A stretch of 64,000 bases of DNA from Clavaria fumosa (Eukaryota > Basidiomycota > Agaricomycetes > Agaricales > Clavariaceae), in the NCBI GenBank assembly GCA_951802425.1, contig OX637804.1, positions 868,001 through 932,000 on the forward strand, in the 5' to 3' direction. Positions 11,761 to 22,632 of this stretch are shown piece by piece. Within the stretch, counting starts at the first letter, position 1, and each line of letters opens with the position of its first letter. Under the pieces are notes generated by a model. It saw only the letters and a program-made list of their open reading frames with translations, had not been told where the DNA came from and searched no databases. Made by a program: the position numbers and the translations under genes.

Positions 11761-12139
11761 TTTCTTTTTTGGCCGCCTGAGTCTGACCAGTTGGTGTGCA
11801 GTTCGGCTTGGTCTCCTCTCTGTTCTCCACGGCAACTAGCCACCGATGTTGTAGTCCATGGCATGGAGGTGTCAACAGAGCCTGTCTTTCCATGACATTG
11901 GAGTGGAGGTCAGGCTCCCTTCCGCAGATCTGGTCCGGACTCTACCTTGGGATCGGTTGACCAGCGGCCTGCCGCTACCGTCCCGTCCCGTCCCGTCTTC
12001 GAATGCCCCCCGTTAATGTGGATCACTGCCAGATGCGAAGCCTGAGCATACTGCCTTCGGTGAGCAGGCTCGGCTTAGCGTTGCGGCTGTCTTTGGGGTC
12101 GTCTCACGTGTGAGGCTTGGCCCACAGGGCTCAGCTAAC

Positions 12140-12340
12140 CACTATTATCTTTGATTCGCCAGGGCAGGACAAATTAGGGCTTGGCGCTTAGTCGTTTTTT
12201 GGGCTTGGCATCCCCGGAATTTGGTGCCGCGATCGATCAGGCGATTAGATTGCCAGTTCAGTCCAATGACGTCAAATGACATCGACCTTCTATAACAGGC
12301 AACTTCCCGACCACCTGCCATATGCGTTACATTGCACACT
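12140..12340 (+). repeat. Duplicated downstream block, copy 2
   Basis: Counterpart of about 8371-8560: a TTGATTCGCCAGGGCAGGACA block, then GAATTTGGTGCCGCGATCGA. Marks the end of array unit E. No coding region. Confidence 0.5.
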
Positions 12341-12559
12341 TGCCTAATAAGGAGCGATCGGGTGCGTACAAATTTACTACAACAATGACGTGTTTTGAGT
12401 GACACGGTGACAGTGACGGTGACCCTCTTTGAATGCTAGCGCTCCAGACGCGCTGAGCTGTGTGTGTGAGAGAGTCAAAGCACACTCTTCTCGTCCCGAT
12501 ACTGACAAAGAAATAATACTGGTTTTGTCACATGACTATACTGTCAACCACATTCACAT

Positions 12560-13250
12560 CCACTATGTCGCCATCATCCTTCCACAGGACCACTATCGTC
12601 CTCCTTCCCGCCAACAGCGTCCCCTCTTCTCCAACACTCCCTCCCAAACCACGTGGTGCTCCTTCGCCCTGCTCTCCCCCGCGATCGTGCTCCAGCGGAG
12701 GTGTATACACTGGAGTGGTCCCAGCTTGGGCTCAGTAACGGGCGAGTTGAGGTCCGCGTACCTCTTACCGCCATTCCGCTCTTCTGGTGTGTTCGTCGTA
12801 TCAACCCTAATCGGGCAAAACGCTGGTCAGGCGCCGGACTCCTTGGCAGTGCGTCCGACCCTTGCGGTCGCGGCAAGGAGGTCAAGTCTGGTGACGGTGC
12901 CGTGGTTGTTCCGGTGGCAGGCGATCCCGCTGCTGGTGTGGGCCTCGTAGGCAGGTGTCCTCATTTTCCTTTTTGCACCCTATGCGATATTTCAGCCTCC
13001 ACCGAGGCGTAAGGCTGGTTTTGTTTGCAGCACGATCCCCTGCGGCACAATCATTATCCCCTGACGAGTCAGTGATGACATTGAGAGCATGACTGGCGTG
13101 CGGACGAGTGGACCTCGTTTACGCACGATAAGTGGGTTTAGGAGGCTTTATTTATCGCTTTCACTGCTGGGCAAGATGCTGGTGGAGACATCGGATCTCG
13201 TAACGTCGCTCTTGGTGCGCTTCATATATGAAGTTGGGCAAAGGCAAGCC
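12560..13250 (+). pseudogene. QCEP-family membrane protein, copy F, 3' exons
   Basis: Stalk and cytoplasmic exons without the head. The stalk-like block at about 12580-12690 resembles exon 3 of H. It is followed by a GSVTGELRS-type segment matching H, an intron-like GTGTGTTCG donor near 12787, a block ending in TTTTGCACCCTATGCGATATTTCAG, an exon starting CCTCCACCGAGG, and a terminal exon near 13170. The terminal exon reads DAGGDIGSRNVALGALHI then stop. This conserved end motif is shared with copies B and H. The start is missing. Confidence 0.5.
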
Positions 13251-13759
13251 TGTTTTGCGATACGACAAGAACTGACTCTGTTCACCGTGAAATTCCTGTA
13301 GACACGAGAAGGAGGAGTTGAACGCTGGGGTCGAAGTGAACCGAAGCAGGTCGAATATCGTCCACTACCAAACGGGTCCCTGAAATTAGGCTTCGTTAAT
13401 GGAGGAGGGGGAAAACGTGGACTGGTGGTTATCTGGAAAGACCCCCGGATGCCCACGTCCACGCTGTCTGGTTGCGGACTTGGTCTGCCCGTGCTCGCTG
13501 GCTTGGACGGCGAGTCACCCATTGAAGTAACGGGAAGACGTGGTCGACGTGTTCTCGCTCCCCTGCGCTGTGGGTCGGAGAGTGTATGTGAGTGCTGAGG
13601 GAGAGCTTGCGTGCTGAGCGAGTTGTCCTGGATACCGTGTAGTATCGAGATACGGCAGCTCCAGACTCTGCCACCACGCGTGATACAAGCGGGGTCTACG
13701 TACACTCTCACTACCGCCACCACCACTACCACCACCGCCAGTCTTCTTCTGGTTGCGTT

Positions 13760-13990
13760 TCGCCATATCTGTTCCCCCAGCGCTCGCATGTGTGTCGTCA
13801 TCGTCCTGTCTCAAACGAGAGCGAAACTGCTTGTTTCGGGCGCAAGAAGCTGCGCCCGACCCGGGCATCGCTCGCCGTTCTTTCTTGCTGTTCGTCTTAT
13901 CAGCCACACCGTCACCATTGGTGCGTTCTGTATACGTCAAGGTGGGCTTGGGTGCAATCGGTATCCTTGCAGCCATTTTCACACTTGTTT
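13760..13990 (+). pseudogene. QCEP-family membrane protein, copy G, tail fragment
   Basis: Short block matching the cytoplasmic part of copy H: GTGTGTCGTC...AACTGCTTGTTTCGGGCG near 13790-13840 aligns with GTGTGTATCG...AACCGCTTGTTTCAGGCG of H. A CACCGTCACCATTGGTGCGT block near 13905 aligns with the last exon of H. The segments between are deleted. Sequence 13251-13759 and 13991-14311 shows no supported gene. Confidence 0.4.
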
Positions 13991-14311
13991 AGAGATGCGA
14001 CGATGGCGGGCTCTGTTCACCTTTAACGTCCCTGAGGAAAGGAGGGGGATCTTAAGCGCTGAGGTTGGAGGGAACGAGCGAGTCACGGAGGGGCGCAGGC
14101 GAGCCTCGTGCAGATCCTGATACAACACCGGCTCATTCGGGTCACTGCAAAGTCTCACGCATGCCCTCTGGGTGCAAATGTGTTGCTCAACGTGGTGAAG
14201 AAGTGGAGTGAGTGATGAACGGCACACTGGACGTCGGACCAACGGAAGCAGACGTCTGCCCATCACAGCACGGGAGCAGTCCTCTGCCTCAGGCTCTACT
14301 GACGGGCGACG

Positions 14312-15930
14312 ATGAGCCCACATTGCGCAATTCTGGCGACCTTTGCTTTTGCGATTCTAGCCGCCGCTGTTGCGAAGCCATTGGCACCGCCAACGACGGG
14401 GTGGCTGTACGACGGGTTCGGCCAAGTCATCTACCCATTCACAGCGACGCAATGCGAGCCGCTGTACATCTACTACAACACGACCATAGCATTTTCGAGC
14501 CCGTTTAGCGATGTGGCAACGACGGCGCTGTTCACCATTGATGTGCCCGTAGGAAACGGCTACCTGGAGTGGATCTGCAACGTGCCCGCTGGGTCGGCGT
14601 TTACCTTTCCGATCACTGCCGATTTTGCGGTTTATGTCGTCCAACCTGGGTCGTCGTCGGCCTGTCTGGGGGATCTCATGACGACCTATCCTGATCTGTA
14701 TTATTACACAACCAACTTTCGGTCCTTCACCCGAGACCCCTCCCAGCCCACTACGACCTTCAATCTGAATGCTCTGTATGTCACCCTCACCCCGCTCTGC
14801 TACGTATCCTGACTTAGTCATCATCAGACCCACCGCCAGCTTTCCCACAGGCGCGTTCTCGACCATAACACTCAAGTGTGACCTATTCTTCGATGTCCTG
14901 CACAAGGCGCTAATGGCTTCCGCAGCGCGAACCTGGCTGTGAAACCGACGACGACGTCCTCCTCCTCCTCCTCCTCCTCCTCCTCCTCCTCATCCTCATC
15001 CTCGTCCTCATCCTCATCCTCGTCCTCGTCCTCATCCTTGTCCTCGTCCTCACCTTCCCGCCCAGCATCCCCTCCATTCACGTCCACGACTTCACCTCCG
15101 TTCACACGCACATCCACAACGTCGCCATCGCCCTCCCTACCACAGTCCCCTCCCAGAATGCCCACGGGGCCGCCCTCGTCCTCCTCACCAACGGCGTCTT
15201 CTTCTCCAATCTCCCCCAACGCCCACCCCCAAACCACGCGCGCCTCGGCTGTTGCTGGCATCGCCGGCGCGGCGGCCCTCGTCATCGCCCTCCTCGCCCT
15301 CGCGCTCGTGCTCCGGTGGAGGCGCAGGAGTGCCCCGCCGCCGTCTCAGGGTCGGCGACGGGCGAGGTGGAGTCCATGTGCCTCTCGCCGCCACCCCTGC
15401 CTTCTGGTGCGTTCGTCTTATATTTTCTTGGCATGTGTGTATCGTCGCCGTCGTCTTGTCGCAGTCGAAGGCGAAACCGCTTGTTTCAGGCGGTGGACCT
15501 CCTTGGAGGTGCGCCCGACCAGGAATGAGCCGAACCAGTCTGACAGTGATGCCATGGCCGTTCCTGTAGCGGGTAATCCCGCTATGCTCTCCGTAGATGG
15601 GTGTCCCTTTTCCTTTTGCACACCCTGTAGTATCTCAGCCTCCACCGAAAAAGTACAGCTGATCTCACCTGCAAAACTGCCCCTTGCAGTTGCACCATCC
15701 TTTGCAGACATTGAGAACGCGACTGGCATGCGACCAGCGGCCTCGCTCATGCAACAGGTCTACGACCATGCGACAATAAGTAAGCTTAGGAAGCTTTTTT
15801 TCCCTCTTTTTTTCCCCTTGCGATCTGTTCAACCCTGCGGGTAGATGCTGGTAGAGATGTCGGATGTCACAACTTCGCCATCGGGTCCCACGTCACCATT
15901 GGTGCGCTCCACATACATCAGGGTGAGTGA
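14312..15930 (+). CDS. Secreted Ser-rich single-pass membrane protein (QCEP family), copy H, near intact
   Basis: Exon 1 is 14312-14775, intron 14776-14827 (52 nt), exon 2 14828-14875 (48 nt), intron 14876-14925 (50 nt), exon 3 from 14926. Signal peptide MSPHCAILATFAFAILAAAVA, then KPLAPPTTGWLYDG, YPFTATQCEPLYIYYNTT, YLEWICNVPAGSAFTF and QPGSSSACLGDL. Exon 3 opens with NANLAVKPTT and a long polyserine run, then a Pro/Ser stalk, a membrane helix (GIAGAAALVIALLALALVL) and RWRRRS. Later exons are inferred from paralogues: one ending at 15592, intron 15593-15638, exon 15639-15779, intron 15780-15844, last exon 15845-15930, ending in HIHQGE and stop. Two single-base differences from copies F and B (near 15345 and 15647) disturb the frame of the tail. 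The gene is thus complete through the membrane segment but the cytoplasmic end may be broken. The same function caveat as copy A applies. Confidence 0.65.
14953..15052 (+). repeat. TCC/TCATCC microsatellite coding polyserine
   Basis: Imperfect trinucleotide array of TCC, TCA and TCG inside exon 3 of copy H, giving an uninterrupted serine run of about thirty residues. Three-base periodicity keeps the frame. It is the obvious length-variable part of the stalk. Confidence 0.85.
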
Positions 15931-16423
15931 GCCTGGGTGGAAAAACCAAAATATTTGCGGCCTAAGCCCTGATCTACCGATGTAGCTCAGCCTGGACTTC
16001 TCTCGCCCTTAGATATTCCGCTCGTGCGACCCCCGTCGTCCTAGCAGTTGCTCGACGAGCGAGAGACTCCAGACGGTCCTTTTTGGCCCTCGTGGCCGCT
16101 TTGGGGGCTATCTCGTGTACGCGGCTGAGCCCAAGTGACAGACAGATAGAGTCGTTACATCCCCTTTTCCAGTGGCAATTTGATCACCCGATTTGGAAAG
16201 GCAGTGACGCGACGTCTTCGCTGCCACCTTGTGCCCCTTGAGCTTTTCTGCCATGTGCGGCATGTCGAGGAGCTGGTAAGGCGGCTATGCTGTATGGTGA
16301 TGGCGGTGATCCTGCACACACCCAGAAATTGGACAGTTGCACCTAATCACAGACCTCAAGAGCATTTGGTTGAAATTTCTTACACATAGTTTGGAGCCTA
16401 TGAGATCAACGGTGTGACATTCA

Positions 16424-16575
16424 AATTAGTGATGTGCAGGGCCCGGCTCGGCTCAAAAGCCCAGGCTTGGGCTCGGCTTGACTGGGCTCGGGTTTGGATA
16501 AATTGTGAGCCGGGCCCTGGCTGAGGGCTCAGGCCAGGCTCGGGCCGGGCTCAGGCTCAGGCCTGGGCTTCATGA
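16424..16575. repeat. GGCTCGGGCT-rich tract, possible hAT-type end
   Basis: Starts TAGTGATGTGCAGGGCCCGG and continues as an imperfect array of GGCTCGG and GGGCTCAGGC words. The start resembles the TAGTG end of hAT elements, two of which are demonstrated elsewhere in this window. I could not find a matching inverted end or 8-bp duplication, so the class is uncertain. It coincides with the boundary between the CpG-containing gene array and the CpG-depleted region. Confidence 0.4.
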
Positions 16576-17589
16576 AAATAAATAAGAAGAAGCCTACAAC
16601 AAGTTTTACACAAACACATCATCTTCATTGTGACCAACATAGCCCTCATCATCAGCAAGATCCTGGGCTCTTGTGTGGTATGTAGCCACTGGCTGAGTAC
16701 CTCATCTTGGGGGAGCATCCATATGGCTGGCCAGAGCCAAGCCTTGTGCGGGAGCTTAGCATGCACCTTGACTTTGCCATAGTGCATGTGGCCTTGCTGC
16801 ATGTGGTCAGATGTGCAGATGTTGCAGGAGGGATGATGGTGCCTTGTGCATGTGAGGGGGTCATCAAGCAGGTGGTATTACATGCTGCAACACTCCGAAT
16901 GGGTGATTCCCACAGAGCACTGTCTACAGAGCCATAGAAAGACAGTTTATTCAACCAGGATTGTGGTCATCCCATGAGATACAAGAACAACACCTTCTCC
17001 CCTGTTACACACCAGCCGAGTTTCCAGCCTTACTTACTGCTGCCCTCAACCAAGAGATTTTTTGTCAGACCATCAAAGGCCTGATGATAGAAGACATTGG
17101 CAACATTGAGCCCCTGCTGAGAATGCCCACACCCACTCCTCCTGCACGAATCCCTACCCACTCCAATGCCTCAGTTCAGACTGACACCCCCAAGCCCAAA
17201 CCCTGAACCAACCATTTCCTATGAGCATGCACAAGCAATGCGTGGCTCATCATTGACACAACCAGCAACCCACCCTGACTCACCTCCTGGGCACCCATCA
17301 ACCCCTGTGTCTACCCTAGTGCCTGGCCTCACCCAGCTTCAGATATCCAAAGGAGCCTTCAGGATGCCCTTGGACAGCCCTGAACACTCACCTCCTCCCA
17401 TGACCCTTGCCCTCCCCATACCACTCGACCCTTCCCCCCTTGGAGCCCCTCAGTCTCCTCCATCCCTGACTCCACAGAACTCTTGGACATCAATGATGAA
17501 GTTTTCAGATACAATGTCTAGTGGATTCTCTCTTGCCCCCTTCAATGGGGATAAATGCACTTACTGGACTTTTGCCTACATTTCCTCCC
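16576..17589. other. CpG-depleted sequence, no gene recognised
   Basis: Readable Pro/Thr/Ser-rich frames at 16961-17206 and 17166-17606 on the plus strand could be the disordered N-terminal part of the Helitron-type gene that follows, but they contain no motif I recognise and change frame. CpG is almost absent. Confidence 0.35.
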
Positions 17590-18200
17590 TCTATTCCAAC
17601 ATCTGAACTACAGTACAAGATTATATCTGGTGCTTGTGAACAGATGTCTCCCAGTAACTTTTCTGAATCTGGATGTGCTGTTTGTGGAAGACTCACCATG
17701 TGCATAAACTTACTGAACCTTTCTAAACTGAAGCTGGACTTAACTATCTTGACACAGCCAAGAGTTACATAGAAGGAATGCTTAGCCTCCAGTGATGCAA
17801 TCCAGGGTATAGAAGGTCCTATATTAAAGGAAGGTCTTGACAAAATATGCAAAACATGCCATGCATCACTTGTTAAAGGAAAATTACCTAAAATGGCACT
17901 GGCCAATGGCAAATGGATATGCAAAGTTCCAAAGGAATTAGCAGACTTGTCATTCACAGAGCAGCTCATGGTCTCTCATGTTCATCCTAATCATTGTATT
18001 ATCAAAGTCTCTTCTAGTATGCATAAAATGAAAGCAAATGCCATTTCCTTTGCCAATCCCATCCCAAAAGTACATGATGTTTTACCACCACCAATGGGGG
18101 AATTGGATGAAGTCTTGGCATTTATCTATGCAGGACCTTGTCAACCAACTAAAGCAGATTTGGAAAGGACTCCACTTTTAGTTAGAGTCAGGATGACTCA
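17590..18200 (+). pseudogene. Helitron N-terminal DUF6570-type domain, fragment
   Basis: Reads, with one stop, as a segment with cysteine pairs (ESGCAVCGRL and ICKTCHASL) followed by ALANGKWICKVPKELADLSF, EQLMVSHVHPNHCIIKVSS, NPIPKVHDVLPPP and DEVLAFIYAGPCQPTKADLE. This is the order and wording I know from the domain at the N-terminus of basidiomycete Helitron-like helicase proteins (DUF6570). Only this domain remains; the Rep/HUH and Pif1 helicase parts are not in the window. A TAG interrupts near 17770 and the frame breaks after about 18195. The element is old (CpG-depleted). Confidence 0.6.
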
Positions 18201-18375
18201 GGCAGCTCCTCAACTCCTTATGCAGTGTGCCTACAGGACTAGTAGATCCTCCAGTTCCATACCTGCCTGCTAGCAGCATTGAAGCCAACACAGCTAGCAA
18301 GGCATTGCTTTGGGCTAGATATTATTATTAGTTAGTAATAGTGATGGGATGGTTCAGTTCTGAACCAGGGTTCAA

Positions 18376-18668
18376 ATATCAGACTGGGTCTCACACAACT
18401 TAGGGGTAAGGTCATGATGACAATACTAAGATAAGGGGAAAAGAGTACAAAAAAGGAAACAAAGAAGTACTTATAGTGAGAGCTTCAGCACTTGCCAGTG
18501 TTCCCACGCTCAGACCCTCGGATCACGTGATGCGCCAAGGCGCAGGTCAGGTGACTTTGGTGATTACATAATCCGACCCCAGCCACAGGTCATGTGACCT
18601 TCCAACAACCTTCTCTAGTTTCTCCACAACTCCTCTTCTTGGATGGCTTAGGTAAGCGATCCTAACAT
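18376..18668 (-). repeat. Gypsy-3 LTR, left (3') copy
   Basis: Matches 22633-22923 throughout, beginning (minus strand) TGTTAGGATCGCTTA. Several of its differences from the right copy are CpG lost to TpG or CpA, so this copy has decayed more. Confidence 0.8.
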
Positions 18669-18678
18669 CACCCCCCTC

Positions 18679-20277
18679 TTAAGGCTGGGCGTCTTGACCT
18701 GCCAACTTCACTTTCTCAGGGTACTGCTGGAAGAAGTCACAGAGCAGCATTGCCACATTGGTGAGGTTCTGCCGAGGCTCCCAGGTATTCTCCTCTACAG
18801 GGTATCCCAACCACTTCACCAGGTACTTCACCCCACATCCCACCTTCTTGACATCAAGGATAGCTTCAACATTGTACTCCAGGTGGTTGGCCTTGATTGT
18901 GACAGGGGGCAGCAGTGGAGGATTCTGGGAGGTGAAGAAAGGGGCAATATAGGGAGTGAGCAGCAACTCGTTGAAGACAGGGTGGATGCACCAGGCTGGG
19001 GGGAGCTTGAGTCGATACCCACCTGGCCCAACCTTCTCCATAATGGCAAAGGGGCCTGCTCACTTATGGTCAAGCTTCTTGGAGGGCTGGTCCATCTTCA
19101 GGTTCTGGGTATCCAGCCAGACCAAGTCTCCCTCAGCATACTTATGACTCGGGTGCTTCCCAACATCATAGCTCTTTTTCATCACTGCTACTGCTTTCTC
19201 CATAGCCTCTGTGGCTGCTCTTTGGGATTTCATGAGCTTGGCCATCCACTCATCTGCTGCCAGGTTTACTTCTGTGGGAGGCCGGATTCCACCATTCCAA
19301 GGGTGTCAGCTGTACTCGAGGAAGAAAGGTGTCTGTCCCATTGCTGAGTGCTCATGATTGTTAAGAGCAAACTCTGCAGTGGAAACCATTCAGCCCAGTC
19401 ATCCTGGAGATGGTCCACATAAGCCCAGAGATAGATCTCCATCTCCTGGTTTGCCCATTCTGTCTGTCCATCAGTCTGTGGATGAAAGGCCGTACTTGGA
19501 TTTGCCTTTACCTGAATCATGGAGTAGAACTCCTTCATGAAGCAGGACATGAACTGGGAGCCTCGGTCACTCATGACCTTGTGAGGGACTCCATGGTCAC
19601 GAAACACTTGATCCTGGAGGAGGTGCACTGCTCCAAGTCCCATGAGGTCAAGCCCAATTGCTTCAAGCAGTGTCCATTTTGTGAACTTATTGACAATGAC
19701 CAGGATGGCATTATGTCCATGGGAGAGGGGGAGGGGACCAACTATGTCCCATGAGATCACTGACCAGGGACCATTGGGAACAGGGTGGGGGTGGAGTGGG
19801 GCAGCCCACTTGGTATGGTCAGGCTTTGTCTGCTGGCATGTCTCACACCCCTGGGGCATACTGATCCACATCTTTCACCATGTCCAGCCACCAATAACCC
19901 TTCACTAGTGCTGCTCTCAACTTCCAGGGCCCAGGGTGTCCAGCAGCAGGGAGGTCATGCTCGAATTCGAGGACAGCCTCATGAGCTCCCAGGGGGACCC
20001 AAGTAAGTATCCCCTTTCACCAGAGTCCAGCATGATCTCATGTCCACTCATCATCAAGCTCCTCAGGTTTCTGCAAGTGTGCCATGCTATTCTTCTGGAG
20101 TAGTGTCTCCATTTCTGATGTGAATGACACATGGACTTCCATTTCTGGGAAAACCTGCACCAGTGCATCCTCCTCCACCATCTCTCCATAGTCTGGTCTC
20201 TGGGAGAGTGCATCTGCCTTTGTATTCGACTTGCCAGTGTGTCGGGCTTGTGACAGCAAAACCCCTTTGGTGTGCAA
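18679..20277 (-). pseudogene. Gypsy-3 RNase H end, integrase and chromodomain, broken
   Basis: Reading from 20277 down: an RNase H tail with KADALSQRPDY; linker; integrase zinc-binding remnant (CETCQQTKPDH); integrase core with SWDIVGPLP, SDRGSQFMS and AFHPQTDGQTEWANQEME; the GPY-like region with EGDLVWLDTQNL; and a chromodomain (CGVKYLVKWLGYPVEENTWEPRQNL) ending at 18679. Open pieces are 20277-20038, 20213-19917, 19871-19266, 19245-19060 and 19041-18679, separated by stops and frameshifts. The catalytic DDE residues are largely readable, but the fragment cannot be translated as one protein. Confidence 0.75.
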
Positions 20278-20628
20278 GGGTAGAGCGAAGGGTCTGTTCA
20301 GTTTCTAAGGCTAGTCGGTAGTCCTGGCAGACTTGTCTCTCGATATGCAGGGAATACTCCTGCAGTAGTCGAAGTGTCTGGTAATAAGTCTGGGGATTGG
20401 CTCAGAGTAGTCAGTCCTTTATCCAAGTCCTTGTATACCTTTGGTAGTACTCGAACCGATAGAGGTTCTGCTCAATCGATGGGTGGCTGGTAAAACTCTC
20501 AGGAGGGATGACTTGCAACCTTAAAGGTGGGAAGACAAATCCTTCCAGCGCGAAGTTCTCAGCAGCGATGTTTGCTGTCAGACTTAATTGAGGTCTCTCA
20601 AGTAAGTGTATAGATGAAAAGATCGAAG
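20278..20628 (-). other. Anonymous coding-like segment replacing Gypsy-3 reverse transcriptase
   Basis: In place of about 1.5 kb of reverse transcriptase there is a 340-bp CpG-containing stretch. On the minus strand it reads nearly open as NIAAENFALEGFVFPP, RLQVIPPESFTSHPSIEQNL and YRFEYYQRYTRTW. I do not recognise this protein. It could be a piece of another retroelement's leader ORF brought in during recombination. Confidence 0.4.
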
Positions 20629-22062
20629 CTAGGGTACATGTGGGTTATGCCGCTTGAGCCAGTCATGCCCAAGGATGACCTTGTGGGACTGGGTCTTTCC
20701 CAGCAGAAAGTGGATCCGCTCCTGGTGGTCACCAACTCTCACCAGCACCTCTATCCCATATCGGACCTTTCCATCCCTGTTCTGTGTCCCATCCACATTA
20801 TACATGGTGATTGGGTTCAGCAGGAGAGATGGCTCCAGTCCCACTCCTTTCGCCCACTCCAAATCCATGAAGCAGTTGGTGCACCCTGAGTCGACAAGGG
20901 CCTTCATTGTGGTCCCTTTGCCAGTGCTGAAAGCCTCCAAGTGCACCTGGATGGCTAGCTCTCGTGGCACATGTTTCCGCACTTCTGGCCGCACTCTGGT
21001 TAGGCGCTCTGCCAGTCTCACTTCCTCCTTCACCTCAGCCCCAATTCGGGTATGTCTCCGCTGCAAGATAGTATATCGGGGTATACTTGCAGCAGGCACA
21101 GGGACGGAAAGGGGGCTGGCACACTTCTTCTCCCCAGTGGGAGTCCTCCTCTCTCTCTCACACAGCTCTATGCAGGCTCGGAGCCGTGCAATCTCTTTCT
21201 CATATCCCTCCGCCATTTGGGGGGCACATGGTGCTGCCCGGGTTTGGGCCCTTGGGACCTGCAGACGCGTATCAGGCAGGGGGCAGAAACGGACAGCATG
21301 GCCAGTCTGGTGGCATCGGAAACAACATCTCTCATCAGCAGGGGCCCATCCTCGGGCCATGGCCACATCTGGAGTACACAGCAGAGGGGTCACAAGAGGT
21401 CGCGAAACGGTCACGGCAGGTCGCGGTAGGGTTGCGGTGGGTCGCGCAGGGGTCACAGTGGGTCGCAGTGTCTGTTCCGTGAGTATCCCATCCAGTCGCC
21501 TTTGCTGGGCATCAAGCCTCTCAGCCAGCACCTTCCATTCTCCATATGTCTCTGGCATCGGGGAGACACCATAGATTCTCTCCACCAACCTCCTACTCAG
21601 GTTCAACTCCAGCCAATGGACTAGGATTCCTGAGTCCTTCTCTGCACTCAACTTCGCCCGTCGGGACAGCGTCTCGAATTTCGCGAAGAACTCTGGTGCT
21701 GTCATGGCACCCTGTTTCAGCCCTGCAATATCGGCAAGGGCAGTCGCACGGTCATTCGGGTCATCGAATGCACGCTTCATCTCCTCCACAAACTCTGCCC
21801 AGGTTCCGGCCTTGCCACTACCCAGGATCTCTTCCACCTTCATATTCGCCCACTCTGCAGCGAATCCTTCTCCAGTAATTTTGCTCAGAGCAAAAAGGAC
21901 CTTCACCAGGTCCACAGCATAGACAGTCGGGTTTGCCATAAACAGGAGGCGAAGGGATCGGAGGAATGTATGGAAGTTCCTTTTCTGCCCATCAAAGGGG
22001 GCAACAGATAGGTCAAGCCTCATAGGTTGGGCTACAGGTGGGGCGACATGGTCTGCCATCAC
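20629..22062 (-). CDS. Gypsy-3 Gag-protease polyprotein fragment
   Basis: Open frame of 477 residues from ATG at 22062. The Gag/retrotransposon capsid region (residues 1-215) contains WANMKVEEILGSGKAGTWAEF and EFFAKFETLSRRA. A CCHC zinc knuckle CFRCHQTGHAVRFC follows at about residues 245-260. The aspartic protease region has ALVDSGCTNCFMD near residue 390 (catalytic Asp-Ser-Gly) and VILGHDWLKRHNP at the end. It stops abruptly at the junction with the anonymous segment, so reverse transcriptase was never fused here or was lost. A related, more decayed copy lies at 62841-64000. Confidence 0.8.
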   Translation of the reverse strand: MMADHVAPPVAQPMRLDLSVAPFDGQKRNFHTFLRSLRLLFMANPTVYAVDLVKVLFALSKITGEGFAAEWANMKVEEILGSGKAGTWAEFVEEMKRAFDDPNDRATALADIAGLKQGAMTAPEFFAKFETLSRRAKLSAEKDSGILVHWLELNLSRRLVERIYGVSPMPETYGEWKVLAERLDAQQRRLDGILTEQTLRPTVTPARPTATLPRPAVTVSRPLVTPLLCTPDVAMARGWAPADERCCFRCHQTGHAVRFCPLPDTRLQVPRAQTRAAPCAPQMAEGYEKEIARLRACIELCERERRTPTGEKKCASPLSVPVPAASIPRYTILQRRHTRIGAEVKEEVRLAERLTRVRPEVRKHVPRELAIQVHLEAFSTGKGTTMKALVDSGCTNCFMDLEWAKGVGLEPSLLLNPITMYNVDGTQNRDGKVRYGIEVLVRVGDHQERIHFLLGKTQSHKVILGHDWLKRHNPHVP

Positions 22063-22632
22063 AGGCCCTGGATGCTGTAAATAAAGTTCCAGGCCTTGGG
22101 CACTCAGGATTTCTTCGATCTCTTAACAGTCCTGTCCTCTTAGGCTGCTCTTCTGTGTACTTATGTACCTATAGAACTCTTATTCTATGAAACTTTTGTT
22201 AACATGGGGCCCAAATGGTGTCCCAGGTGGTCACTCCACAACTCCTAATGAGTTGCCCGTGCGCCCTTCTGACAATGGTCACAGAGCAAGGGCCCTGTCC
22301 ACTGGACCAGGAAACTACAGAAAGACTATGTAGGGGCCTTTCCTTGCCCTGTACACTACACGATTCACTGGTACGTAGCTGTAAAACAAAGTTCCGGGCC
22401 TTGGGCACTCGGTATCACTTGGGGAGGGTCACAGTTGACTTCCTCTGGGTCTGGTCACGTGTATCTACACACAGTAAAAATTTCGCGCGGTTCTGTTACA
22501 CACCGCGGGCAGGGTAAAGGAGAAGAGGATGATAGGGGCTGAGCTGTGACAACGTGTCACAGTTTGAAATTAAGGGTCCAGGCTAGCCGGGTTAGGACAC
22601 GGGGCTAGGGCGGACAGGCGGATCTTAGTATT

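Noticed and set aside
13148..13801. A 217-aa minus-strand open frame with a hydrophobic Val-rich start
   Set aside because: Overlaps tail fragments of copies F and G on the plus strand; no signal peptide followed by a domain and no homologous frame in other array units.
16424..16575. A complete hAT element starting at TAGTGATGTGCAG
   Set aside because: No inverted partner and no second copy of the flanking 8 bp (ATTCAAAT) was found.
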